Assembly (NCBI RefSeq): GCF_024171405.1 | Contig: NZ_JALJZT010000002.1 | Location: forward strand, 2,797,001 to 2,861,000 | Length of the DNA stretch: 64,000 nucleotides | Direction: 5' to 3' | Origin: Qipengyuania citrea | GTDB lineage: Bacteria; Pseudomonadota; Alphaproteobacteria; Sphingomonadales; Sphingomonadaceae | Shown: positions 36,192-43,910 of the stretch, piece by piece | Position numbering within the stretch: the stretch's first letter is position 1 | Layout of the letters: the number at the start of each line of letters is the position of its first letter | Made by a program: the position numbers and the translations under genes | Notes under the pieces: model-generated | What the model was told of the DNA's origin: nothing | The model's input: the letters and a program-made list of their open reading frames with translations, nothing else | The model's database searches: none

Positions 36192-36923
36192 TCAGCCGAG
36201 CTTGCCGACCTCTTCCAGTACCCGCGCGGCCCATTCGGGGCGGCAGATCAGCAGGTCGGGCATGTAGGTGTCGGCATTGTTGTAGACCAGCGGGCTGCCG
36301 TCGATGCGGCTGGCGTGCAGGCCGTGCGCGAGCGCGACCGCGGCCGGGGCGGCGCTGTCCCATTCGTACTGGCCGCCGGTGTGGAGGTAGATTTCCGCTT
36401 CGCCGCGCACCACCGCCATCGACTTGGCGCCCGCCGAACCCATCCCGACAAGCTCTGCGCCGATCGCTTCCGACACCGCGACCGCTTCGGCCGCGGGGCG
36501 CGTACGGCTGACGACCATGCGCGGCGTTTCGGCGGCTGCGGGCACCTTGACCGGCGCATCGGTGCGCAGGACAACATCGAGACCGGGCAGCGCGACCGCG
36601 CCGATTTCGGGCTTGCCGTTCACGCATAGCGCGACATGTACCGCCCAGTCGGTCCGCGCCTCGCCATATTCGCGCGTGCCATCGACCGGGTCGACGATCC
36701 AGACGCGCTCTTTCGACAGGCGTTCGTCGGTGTCCTTGCTTTCTTCGCTCAGCAACCCGTCCTCGGGCCGCTGTTCGCGCAGTGCGTGGACGAGGAACTG
36801 GTTGGCGGTCTCGTCGCCGGCCTTGCCCAGCGCCTTGCCTGCAAACATCCCGCTCTCGCGTACCTCGATCAGGATCTTGCCCGCCACGTTGGCGAGGTGG
36901 GCGGCGAGTTCGGCGTCGGTCAT
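36192..36923 (-). CDS. cysQ: 3'(2'),5'-bisphosphate nucleotidase CysQ (inositol monophosphatase family)
   Basis: Removes the 3' phosphate of PAP produced during sulfate assimilation. 243 residues. Metal-binding motifs are clear: LLSEESKDTD, WIVDPVDGTREYGEARTDWA (the DPxDGT signature) and the C-terminal WDSAAPAAVALAHG. The DPVDGT-REY form with WDSAAP is typical of CysQ and less so of IMPase. A housekeeping gene set inside the catabolic island on the opposite strand. The 198 bases upstream contain no gene. Confidence 0.85.
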   Translation of the reverse strand: MTDAELAAHLANVAGKILIEVRESGMFAGKALGKAGDETANQFLVHALREQRPEDGLLSEESKDTDERLSKERVWIVDPVDGTREYGEARTDWAVHVALCVNGKPEIGAVALPGLDVVLRTDAPVKVPAAAETPRMVVSRTRPAAEAVAVSEAIGAELVGMGSAGAKSMAVVRGEAEIYLHTGGQYEWDSAAPAAVALAHGLHASRIDGSPLVYNNADTYMPDLLICRPEWAARVLEEVGKLG

Positions 36924-37121
36924 CGTGGTAAATTCCCCAGGTCCAAAAATCTGGCGCCCGACATGGCAGAGACGGGCAGCCTTGCGAAGCCCCGATATGT
37001 TGCAGTTGCGAAATCGGCCGGCAGCAACGCTGCAGGGATGCGTTCCCGAGCGACAAAAGTCTGCGCAAGGACGCGTGCCGATGCTTGCCCAAAGCGCGGG
37101 GCGGGACTAGCTGGGTCGGGC

Positions 37122-37712
37122 ATGTTCGATCCTCAGGCATTCCGCGATGCGCTCGGCAGCTTTGTCACCGGCGTCACCATCGTGACCGCACGCGACGCAG
37201 AAGGGCGCCCGTTCGGGCTGACCGCGAACAGCTTCAATTCGGTGAGCCTCGATCCCCCGATGGTGCTGTGGAGCCTGTCGCTGCGTTCGGGCACGCTGCC
37301 GGTGTTCCGCGATGCTTCCAGCTGGGCGGTCCATGTGCTGGCTGCCGACCAGCAACCCATGTCCGACCTCTTCGCCCGTCCCGGCGAGGACAAGTTCGCC
37401 GGGATCGATTGCCCCGACGGGCCCGAGGGCGCGCCGCAACTGGATGGCTATGCCGCCCGCTTCGGCTGCACCGCGCGGTTCGAATATGAAGGCGGCGACC
37501 ATGCGATCTTCCTCGGCGAAGTGGTCGATTTCGACCGCCGCGAGGTCGAGCCGCTGATCTATCACGGCGGGCGCTATGGCCGCGTCATGCGCGCGCCCAC
37601 CGGTGACGACCTCGAGCGCGAGGGCCTGGCCGAGCGCAGCGGCGAGGAACTTTCCCTTACGGCGAGCGGTGCCCAATTGCTGGCCGCGCTCGAAGCCTTG
37701 GCGAAGCGCTAG
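37122..37712 (+). CDS. Flavin reductase family protein
   Basis: NAD(P)H:flavin reductase-like protein that supplies reduced flavin to a partner monooxygenase. 196 residues from the ATG at 37122. The flavin reductase domain fills about residues 1-150: LGSFVTGVTIVTARDAEGRP, GLTANSFNSVSLDPPMVLWS and GDHAIFLGEVVDFDRREVEP. A C-terminal extension of about 45 residues is charged. The nitronate monooxygenase follows 60 bases later, and an oxygenase partner within the island is plausible. Confidence 0.88.
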   Translation: MFDPQAFRDALGSFVTGVTIVTARDAEGRPFGLTANSFNSVSLDPPMVLWSLSLRSGTLPVFRDASSWAVHVLAADQQPMSDLFARPGEDKFAGIDCPDGPEGAPQLDGYAARFGCTARFEYEGGDHAIFLGEVVDFDRREVEPLIYHGGRYGRVMRAPTGDDLEREGLAERSGEELSLTASGAQLLAALEALAKR

Positions 37713-37772
37713 ACTCAGCGCGCTCGCGCCGATACCCGTTGCGAAAAGCAACCAAGGGAAGAGGCACAGCAC

Positions 37773-38750
37773 ATGAAAACCCGCATCACCGAAATGTTCG
37801 GTATCGAGCATCCGATCATCCAGGGCGGCATGCACTATGTCGGTTTTGCAGAAATGGCCGCGGCGGTCTCCAATGCGGGCGGGCTGGGCATCATCACCGG
37901 GCTGACGCTCGGCACGCCCGAAAAGCTCGCCAACGAAATCGCGCGCTGCAAGGACATGACCGACAAGCCCTTCGGCGTGAACCTGACCTTCCTGCCGACG
38001 GTCAACGCGCCCGATTATCCCGGCCTGGTCAAGGCGATAATCGACGGCGGCGTCAAGGCGGTCGAAACCGCGGGCAACAATCCCGCGCAGGTGCTGCCTT
38101 TCTTTAAGGACGCCGGGGTCAAGGTGATCCACAAGTGCACCAGCGTGCGGCACAGCCTCAAGGCGCAGTCGATCGGCTGCGATGCGGTCAGCGTCGACGG
38201 GTTCGAATGCGGCGGGCATCCGGGCGAAGACGACATTCCCAACATGATCCTGCTGCCGCGCGCCGCGGATGAACTCGACATTCCCTTCGTCGCCAGCGGC
38301 GGCATGGCCGATGCACGCAGCCTCGTCGCCAGCCTCGCGATGGGCGCCGAAGGCATGAACATGGGCACGCGCTTCATCGCCACCCAGGAAGCGCCGGTGC
38401 ACGAGAATGTGAAGAAGGCGATCGTCGCGGCGAGCGAACTCGACACGCGGCTGGTGATGCGTCCGCTGCGCAACACCGAACGCGTCATGACCAATGACGC
38501 CGTTGAACGCCTGCTGGAAAAGGAACGCAAGCTGGGCGCCGACCTCAAGTTCGAGGACATCATCGAGGAAGTCGCGGGCGTCTATCCGCGGATCATGACC
38601 GAAGGCGATATGGATGCCGGCGCGTGGTCGTGCGGCATGGTGGCCGGGCTCATCAACGACATCCCGACCTGCAAGGAACTGATCGACGGCATCATGGCCG
38701 AGGCCGAAAGCCTCATCCGCCAGCGTCTTACCGGTTTCCTGGATAGCTGA
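37773..38750 (+). CDS. Nitronate monooxygenase / 2-nitropropane dioxygenase family flavoenzyme
   Basis: FMN-dependent TIM-barrel enzyme, 325 residues. The N terminus (FGIEHPIIQGGMHYVGFAEM) and GGLGIITGLTLGT are the family signature, GFECGGHPGED carries the active-site histidine, and PFVASGGMADARSLVASLAM plus GAEGMNMGTRFIATQEAP form the phosphate-binding end of FMN. Members act on nitronates, but in acyl-CoA clusters related proteins may act as enoyl-CoA reductases or quinone reductases. It is eight to fourteen bases before the next acyl-CoA dehydrogenase, so they are cotranscribed. Confidence 0.88.
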   Translation: MKTRITEMFGIEHPIIQGGMHYVGFAEMAAAVSNAGGLGIITGLTLGTPEKLANEIARCKDMTDKPFGVNLTFLPTVNAPDYPGLVKAIIDGGVKAVETAGNNPAQVLPFFKDAGVKVIHKCTSVRHSLKAQSIGCDAVSVDGFECGGHPGEDDIPNMILLPRAADELDIPFVASGGMADARSLVASLAMGAEGMNMGTRFIATQEAPVHENVKKAIVAASELDTRLVMRPLRNTERVMTNDAVERLLEKERKLGADLKFEDIIEEVAGVYPRIMTEGDMDAGAWSCGMVAGLINDIPTCKELIDGIMAEAESLIRQRLTGFLDS

Positions 38751-38764
38751 GGAGGGAGATGGAC

Positions 38765-39907
38765 ATGCTCGATACCAGCCATCGCACTGCCTATAACGAC
38801 GATCACGAGGCGTTCCGCGACACCGTGCGCAAGGTCTTCGCCGAGCACATGACGCCCTATCTCGACCAGCATGAGGAAGAGGGCATCGTCCCGCGCAGCG
38901 CATGGAAAGCGCTGGGCGAAGCGGGCATGCTGTGCCCCACCGTGAAGGAAGAGAACGGCGGACTCGGCCTCGATTTCGGGTTCAACTGCGTCTTGTGCGA
39001 GGAGCTGTCCTATCTTGGCAGCTCCGCCGGTTTCACGCTGCAGAACGATATCACCGCCAATTACATCGAACGGCTCGGCACTGACGAACAGCGGGCGAAA
39101 TACCTGCCCGGAATGGTCTCGGGCGATATGATTTCGGCGATCGCGATGACCGAACCGGGCGCGGGCAGCGATCTGCAGGGCATCCGCACCACCGCGATCA
39201 AGGACGGCAACCACCTCGTGGTGAATGGGTCCAAGACCTACATCACCAATGGCCAGAACGCCGATGTCGTCATCGTCGTCGCCAAGACCGATCCCGCGCA
39301 GGGCGCCAAGGGCACCTCGCTGGTGCTGGTCGATGCCGGCACCGAAGGGTTCGAGCGCGGGCGCAATCTCGACAAGATCGGCCAGCATTCGGCCGACACG
39401 TCCGAACTGTTCTTCAACGACGTGCGCGTGCCGATGACCAATATCCTCGGCGGCGAGGGGCGCGGCTTCATCCATCTGATGGAAGAACTGCCGCAGGAAC
39501 GGCTCGGCATCGCGGTGGGCGCGCAGGCTGCAGCGCAGCGCGCGTTCGACGAGGCGGTCAAGTTCACCAAGGACCGCAAGGCCTTCGGCAAGACGGTGTT
39601 CGAGTTCCAGAACACCAAATTCGTCCTCGCCGATCTCAAGGCCAAGATCCAGGTCGGCTGGGCGCATCTCGACTGGGCGATCACGAAGCACCTTGCGGGC
39701 GAGCTCACCACCGACGAGGCAAGCGCGGCCAAGCTGTGGCACACCGACCTGCAATGGGAAGCCTGCGACATGGCGCTGCAACTGCATGGCGGCGCGGGTT
39801 ACATGAACGAATATGCGATTGCCCGGCTGTGGCGCGATGCGCGTGTCACGCGCATCTTCGGCGGCACCAACGAGATCATGAAGGAAGTGATCAGCCGCTC
39901 GATCTGA
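38765..39907 (+). CDS. Acyl-CoA dehydrogenase
   Basis: Third acyl-CoA dehydrogenase of the island, 380 residues from the ATG at 38765; GGAGG is nine bases upstream of this ATG and only three upstream of the in-frame ATG at 38759. All family blocks are strong: IAMTEPGAGSDLQGIRTTAI, GSKTYITNGQNADVVIVVAK, ALQLHGGAGYMNEYAIARLW and RIFGGTNEIMKEVISRSI. It is a normal short- or medium-chain-like enzyme in layout, unlike the paired forms at 31194-33494. An SDR gene follows 13 bases later. Confidence 0.92.
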   Translation: MLDTSHRTAYNDDHEAFRDTVRKVFAEHMTPYLDQHEEEGIVPRSAWKALGEAGMLCPTVKEENGGLGLDFGFNCVLCEELSYLGSSAGFTLQNDITANYIERLGTDEQRAKYLPGMVSGDMISAIAMTEPGAGSDLQGIRTTAIKDGNHLVVNGSKTYITNGQNADVVIVVAKTDPAQGAKGTSLVLVDAGTEGFERGRNLDKIGQHSADTSELFFNDVRVPMTNILGGEGRGFIHLMEELPQERLGIAVGAQAAAQRAFDEAVKFTKDRKAFGKTVFEFQNTKFVLADLKAKIQVGWAHLDWAITKHLAGELTTDEASAAKLWHTDLQWEACDMALQLHGGAGYMNEYAIARLWRDARVTRIFGGTNEIMKEVISRSI

Positions 39908-39920
39908 GGAGCAATACCGC

Positions 39921-40658
39921 ATGACCGATCCGCTCGACTTCTCCGGTAAGACCGTCCTCGTCATTGGCGGATCGAGCGGGATCGGCAACGGCATTGCGCA
40001 TGGTTTTCGCCAGCACGGGGCGCTGGTCCATGTCACCGGAACCCGCGCTGCGGCATCCGAGTATACGGCCTCCGAAGGCAGCGATCTGGCGGGGCTGACC
40101 TTCCACCGGCTCGATGTATCGGACGCCTCCGCCACTGCCAGCTTTGCACTGCCCGGGCGGCTCGATGTCGTCGTGCTGTGCCAGGGCACGGTGCGCTATC
40201 GCCGCGAGGAATTCGAGCGCGAGGGCTGGGACGCGGTGATGGAGGTCAATCTCAACTCGCTGATGGATTGCGCGCGGATCGTCCGCCCCCGGCTGGCCGA
40301 GCAGGGCGGATCGCTGATCGTGGTCAGCTCGGTGGGCGCCTATCACGCCATGCTGGGCAACCCCGCCTATGCGGCGAGCAAGGCGGGCGCGGTCAGCCTG
40401 GTGGGCAGCCTCGCGCAGGCCTGGGCGGGGGAGGGCATTCGCGTGAACGGCATCGCGCCGGGTCTCGTGCCGACCAAGCTGACCAAGGTCACCACCGAGA
40501 ACGAGCAACGCGCGGCAGGCGCGGTGGCGCGCATACCGGCCGGCCGGATGGGCACCCCGCAGGACATGGCCGGGGCGGCGCTGTTCCTTGCCTCGCCGCT
40601 GGCCGATTATATCGTCGGACAGACCATACGGGTCGATGGCGGAATGACGCTCGCCTGA
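39921..40658 (+). CDS. Short-chain dehydrogenase/reductase (SDR)
   Basis: 245 residues. The cofactor motif is IGGSSGIGNGIAHGFRQHG, the catalytic Ser is in VVSSVGAYHAM and Tyr/Lys in AYAASKAGAVSLV, and the C terminus has DYIVGQTIRVDGG. The usual NNAG in the middle is replaced by LCQGTVRY, a known variation. It is 13 bases behind the acyl-CoA dehydrogenase and 31 ahead of the aldo/keto reductase. Oxidation of a hydroxyacyl intermediate is the natural proposal. Confidence 0.9.
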   Translation: MTDPLDFSGKTVLVIGGSSGIGNGIAHGFRQHGALVHVTGTRAAASEYTASEGSDLAGLTFHRLDVSDASATASFALPGRLDVVVLCQGTVRYRREEFEREGWDAVMEVNLNSLMDCARIVRPRLAEQGGSLIVVSSVGAYHAMLGNPAYAASKAGAVSLVGSLAQAWAGEGIRVNGIAPGLVPTKLTKVTTENEQRAAGAVARIPAGRMGTPQDMAGAALFLASPLADYIVGQTIRVDGGMTLA

Positions 40659-40689
40659 AACCGGTCTGCTCCTGAAAGGGGATACGATC

Positions 40690-41712
40690 ATGGACTATGT
40701 CAATCTCGGCCCGTCGGGCCTCAAGGTGTCGCGGCTGTGCCTTGGCTGCATGAGCTATGGCGACACCAGCAAGGGCTGGCATGGCGACTGGGTGCTTTCG
40801 GAAGACGAAAGTCGTCCCTTCATCCGCGAAGCGGTGGAGGCGGGGATCAACTTCTTCGATACGGCGAACATGTATTCGCGCGGCGCCTCGGAAGAGGTGA
40901 TCGGGCGCTTGCTGCCCGAATTCGCACGGCGCGACGAGATCGTGGTCGCGACCAAGGCCTTCCTGCCCTGGCAGCAGGCCCCCAATGCGGGCGGTCTGTC
41001 GCGCAAGGCGCTGATGCAGGCGGTGGACGACACCCTGACGCGGCTGGGCATGGACTATGTCGATCTCTACCAGATCCACCGCTGGGACGATGCCACACCG
41101 ATCGAGGAAACGATGGAGGCGCTGCACGACATCGTGAAGGCGGGCAAGGCGCGCTATATCGGCGCCTCGTCGATGTTCGCCTGGCAGTTCGCCAAGGCGC
41201 AGGAAGTGGCCCGCGCGAATGGCTGGACGCGGTTCATTTCGATGCAGAACCACGTCAACCTGCTCTACCGCGAGGAAGAGCGCGAGATGCTGCCGCTCTG
41301 CGCCGATCAGGGCGTGGGGGTCATCCCCTGGAGCCCGCTGGCGCGCGGCAAGCTTGCCCGCGCATGGGATGAAACCACCGTGCGCAGCGAGACTGATGGC
41401 TTCGGCAAGCTGCTCTACCGCCAGCAGGAAGAGGCGGACCGCGCCATCGTGGAGACGGTCGGCGCGATTGCCGCCGAGCGCGGTGTATCGCGCGCGAGCG
41501 TCGCGCTGGCATGGCACTTCGCCAAGGATGTGACCGCTCCGATCATCGGCGCGACCAAGGACGGCCATATCGCCGCAGCCGTGGCCGCGATGGACCTTGG
41601 CCTGACTGATGACGAGGTCGCGCGGCTCGAGCAGCCTTATCTGCCCAAGACTCCGGTTGGCGTGGTCTCCACCGTGCCGCGCAACTGGTCGCTATCGCAG
41701 GTCGCCGAATAG
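40690..41712 (+). CDS. Aldo/keto reductase
   Basis: NADPH-dependent reductase, 340 residues. The catalytic tetrad is visible: Asp and Tyr in FFDTANMYSRGASEEVIG, Lys in EIVVATKAFLPW and His in YQIHRWDD. The C-terminal part has VASVALAWHF-like helices and PIIGATKDGHIAAAVAAMDL, the cofactor-binding end. The sequence is of the general YajO/L-glyceraldehyde-3-phosphate reductase group. GAAAGGGGA precedes the ATG. It is the last gene of the plus-strand set. No terminator is obvious after it; 89 bases separate it from the next gene. Confidence 0.9.
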   Translation: MDYVNLGPSGLKVSRLCLGCMSYGDTSKGWHGDWVLSEDESRPFIREAVEAGINFFDTANMYSRGASEEVIGRLLPEFARRDEIVVATKAFLPWQQAPNAGGLSRKALMQAVDDTLTRLGMDYVDLYQIHRWDDATPIEETMEALHDIVKAGKARYIGASSMFAWQFAKAQEVARANGWTRFISMQNHVNLLYREEEREMLPLCADQGVGVIPWSPLARGKLARAWDETTVRSETDGFGKLLYRQQEEADRAIVETVGAIAAERGVSRASVALAWHFAKDVTAPIIGATKDGHIAAAVAAMDLGLTDDEVARLEQPYLPKTPVGVVSTVPRNWSLSQVAE

Positions 41713-41736
41713 GAAATCGCGCGCTTTTCCCAAAGT

Positions 41737-41773
41737 GTTACAAACACGCAAATCGGGTCACAAACAGGTCACA
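41737..41773. promoter_or_regulatory. Direct repeats upstream of the OmpR-type regulator
   Basis: GTTACAAACA (41737-41746) and GTCACAAACA (41757-41766) are 20 bases apart, and GGTCAC recurs at 41756 and 41767, exactly 11 bases apart. Direct repeats at about one helical turn are the binding pattern of PhoB/OmpR-type winged-helix proteins, and the gene downstream encodes one. Self-regulation is therefore possible. Confidence 0.4.
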
Positions 41774-41801
41774 TGACTGCGGCATCGCTGCCCTTGACTG
41801 G

Positions 41802-42494
41802 GTGGGACACTGCAGCGTGCGAACGATCAATATCTTCCTGACAGACCCGATGGCAGGCGACCTCCCCGATTTCGACAATGGGGACATTCGCTATGCCTTC
41901 GCGCGGCTTTATCCCGATGGCCCGCGGCGGCTTGTCGAGGGGCCGGTGTGTGCCTTCGTCGACTGGGTCATGGCCGATATGTCGGGGCTCGAAATGTGCC
42001 GCCGGCTGCGCTCCGACCCGCGTATGGACGACGCGCATATCACCATCGTGCTCGAAGAGGACGATGCCGAGGACAAACGCCGCGCGCTGCGGGCCGGGGC
42101 GGATGACTACATCGTCGGCCCGATCGATCGCACCGTGGTGCTCGACCGGGTGATGGCGCTGCAGGTCGGCGGTGCGCAGCCGCGCGTCAACGAACGGCTC
42201 GAACTGGGGGCGTTGCTGGTCGATCTCGCAGCCCTGCAGGCGCGGTGGAACGGGCAGGCGCTCGACCTGCGCCCCAATGAATTCCGCCTGTTGCATTTCC
42301 TGGCACAGAACCCCGACCGTGTGCTGTCGCGCGGCGATCTGATCGCAGCACTCGGCAAGCAGGAACCGCCGATCGACGAGCGCACGGTCGATGTCTGGAT
42401 CGGCCGCCTGCGCCGAGCGCTCCGCAAGGTCGGCGCGGGCGAGCGCGTGCGGACGGTGCGCTCGCTGGGGTATGTCTACGACAGCTACGACTGA
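41802..42494 (+). CDS. OmpR/PhoB-type response regulator with a degenerate receiver
   Basis: 230 residues from a GTG at 41802; a second GTG at 41817 is possible. The receiver-like domain keeps D54 (FVDWVMADMSGLE), but the switch Thr/Ser is Glu (E85 in TIVLEE) and the conserved Lys is Gly (G106 in DDYIVGP), and only one acidic residue stands at the N-terminal acid pair. The C-terminal winged helix is intact (LRPNEFRLLHFLAQNPDRVL, TVDVWIGRLRRALRKVG, VRTVRSLGYVYD). Such a receiver may work without normal phosphorylation. A soluble histidine kinase lies 113 bases downstream. Confidence 0.85.
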   Translation: MGHCSVRTINIFLTDPMAGDLPDFDNGDIRYAFARLYPDGPRRLVEGPVCAFVDWVMADMSGLEMCRRLRSDPRMDDAHITIVLEEDDAEDKRRALRAGADDYIVGPIDRTVVLDRVMALQVGGAQPRVNERLELGALLVDLAALQARWNGQALDLRPNEFRLLHFLAQNPDRVLSRGDLIAALGKQEPPIDERTVDVWIGRLRRALRKVGAGERVRTVRSLGYVYDSYD

Positions 42495-42607
42495 GCTAAC
42501 GGCCTCTTTGCGCTCATGTTTGCTTGCATCGCCGGTGCGCACTAAGGCGCACATCACTCTTGCTTTTCGAGCATGACTCTGCGCGGCACTCAATCTAATA
42601 AAGTCTC

Positions 42608-43792
42608 ATGGACCGAGAATTCGCCAACGACATCAGCATGGTAAACGCGATCGATGTCGTTCCGTCGATCCTGGAAGTGATCTGTCAGGCGACGGGAATG
42701 GGTTATGCCGCGGTGGCCCGCGTCACGGAAGATCGCTGGATCGCATGCGGTGTGCGCGACGAAATAAATTTCGGGCTCGAACCGGGAGGCGAGCTGCCGA
42801 TCGAAACCACGATCTGCCACGAAATCCGCGCGCATAGGAACCCGGTTCTTATCGACGACGTCGATTGCGACCCGCAATATCACGATCATCACACACCAAA
42901 AACTTACCGACTGAAGAGTTATATTTCCGTCCCGATCATCCTGTCTGACGACAGCTTCTTCGGCACGCTGTGCGCGATATCTCCCGAGCCTGCCGAAGTG
43001 AGCAAGCCGGAGATCCTGGGAATGTTTACGCTGTTTGCCCAGATGATCGGGTATCACATCGAGGCGAGCCAATCGCTCGTCGAGAGCAAGACAGCGCTCC
43101 TTACAGAACAGGAGACGTCCGCCCTGCGAGAACAGTTCATCGCGGTGCTGGGTCACGATCTGCGCAACCCGCTTGCCGGCATCAAGGGCGGGATGCGCAT
43201 GCTCGGGGCCGAGGAACTGAGCGACAGGGGTAAGGCTGTGCTCGATATGGTCGATGCGACTATCGGTCGAATGAGCGGCCTGATTGATAATGTGATGGAC
43301 TTCGCGCGCGGGCGTCTTGGCGGCGGCATCACCCTCGATCCTTCACTAAAGCGAATAGATGCCACCGTGCAGCAGGTCGCCGATGAATTGCGTTTGACCT
43401 ATCCGGACCGGGAGATCGTCCTCGATCTGAAGCTCGAAACGGACTTGCACGCCGACCATGACCGGCTGGGGCAGTTGTTTTCCAATCTGCTAGGCAACGC
43501 TCTGATGCATGGCGATCCGGATCAACCGATCCATGCCGTGCTGGGGCGTGATGGCGATCACCTCACATTCGAAACGAGCAATTTCGGCGAGCCCATCCCT
43601 GCCAAAGCGATGGAAAGCCTTTTCTCCCCGTTCGAGAGGGGGGAAGCTCGATCAAGCCTTCAGGGGTTGGGTCTCGGCCTCTACATATCCTCGCAGATCG
43701 CGCAGGCGCATGAGGGTGAATTAACTGCGAAATCCGAAGGGCGGGAAACCACGTTCACATTCCGGATGCCTATTGACCGGAAGCAGTTCTGA
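42608..43792 (+). CDS. Soluble GAF-domain sensor histidine kinase
   Basis: 394 residues, no membrane segments. An N-terminal GAF-like domain (about 15-155) contains several Cys and His residues (ICHEIRAHRNPVLIDDVDCD, YHDHHTPKTY) that could hold a ligand or metal. The dimerisation/phosphoacceptor helix has H183 in LGHDLRNPLAGIKGG. The ATPase domain shows GQLFSNLLGNALMHGDPD (N box) and GLGLGLYISSQIAQAHEGEL (G2 box). It is next to the atypical regulator but in its own transcript range, with no clear ribosome site before the ATG. The cognate regulator could be elsewhere. Confidence 0.9.
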   Translation: MDREFANDISMVNAIDVVPSILEVICQATGMGYAAVARVTEDRWIACGVRDEINFGLEPGGELPIETTICHEIRAHRNPVLIDDVDCDPQYHDHHTPKTYRLKSYISVPIILSDDSFFGTLCAISPEPAEVSKPEILGMFTLFAQMIGYHIEASQSLVESKTALLTEQETSALREQFIAVLGHDLRNPLAGIKGGMRMLGAEELSDRGKAVLDMVDATIGRMSGLIDNVMDFARGRLGGGITLDPSLKRIDATVQQVADELRLTYPDREIVLDLKLETDLHADHDRLGQLFSNLLGNALMHGDPDQPIHAVLGRDGDHLTFETSNFGEPIPAKAMESLFSPFERGEARSSLQGLGLGLYISSQIAQAHEGELTAKSEGRETTFTFRMPIDRKQF

Positions 43793-43863
43793 CACTGGCG
43801 GAAGGGCACAGCCTGTACCCGAAAGGTCCGCTTTCCACCCCAATCCAGCCGAGCCTCAACGAA

Positions 43864-43889
43864 AAAGGGCCGCCCGAAGGCGGCCCTTT
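43864..43889. terminator. Bidirectional intrinsic terminator
   Basis: AAAGGGCCGCC (43864-43874) and GGCGGCCCTTT (43879-43889) form an 11-base perfect stem with loop CGAA. The minus strand continues with five T, and the plus strand with three. It sits between the convergent histidine kinase and TonB receptor genes and can serve both. Confidence 0.88.
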
Positions 43890-43910
43890 CCGAGGGATAT
43901 GCTGGTGTAA

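Noticed and set aside
36924..37121. Gap between cysQ and the flavin reductase gene, checked for a small gene
   Set aside because: No frame with a ribosome site and sensible composition; it only holds the divergent upstream regions.
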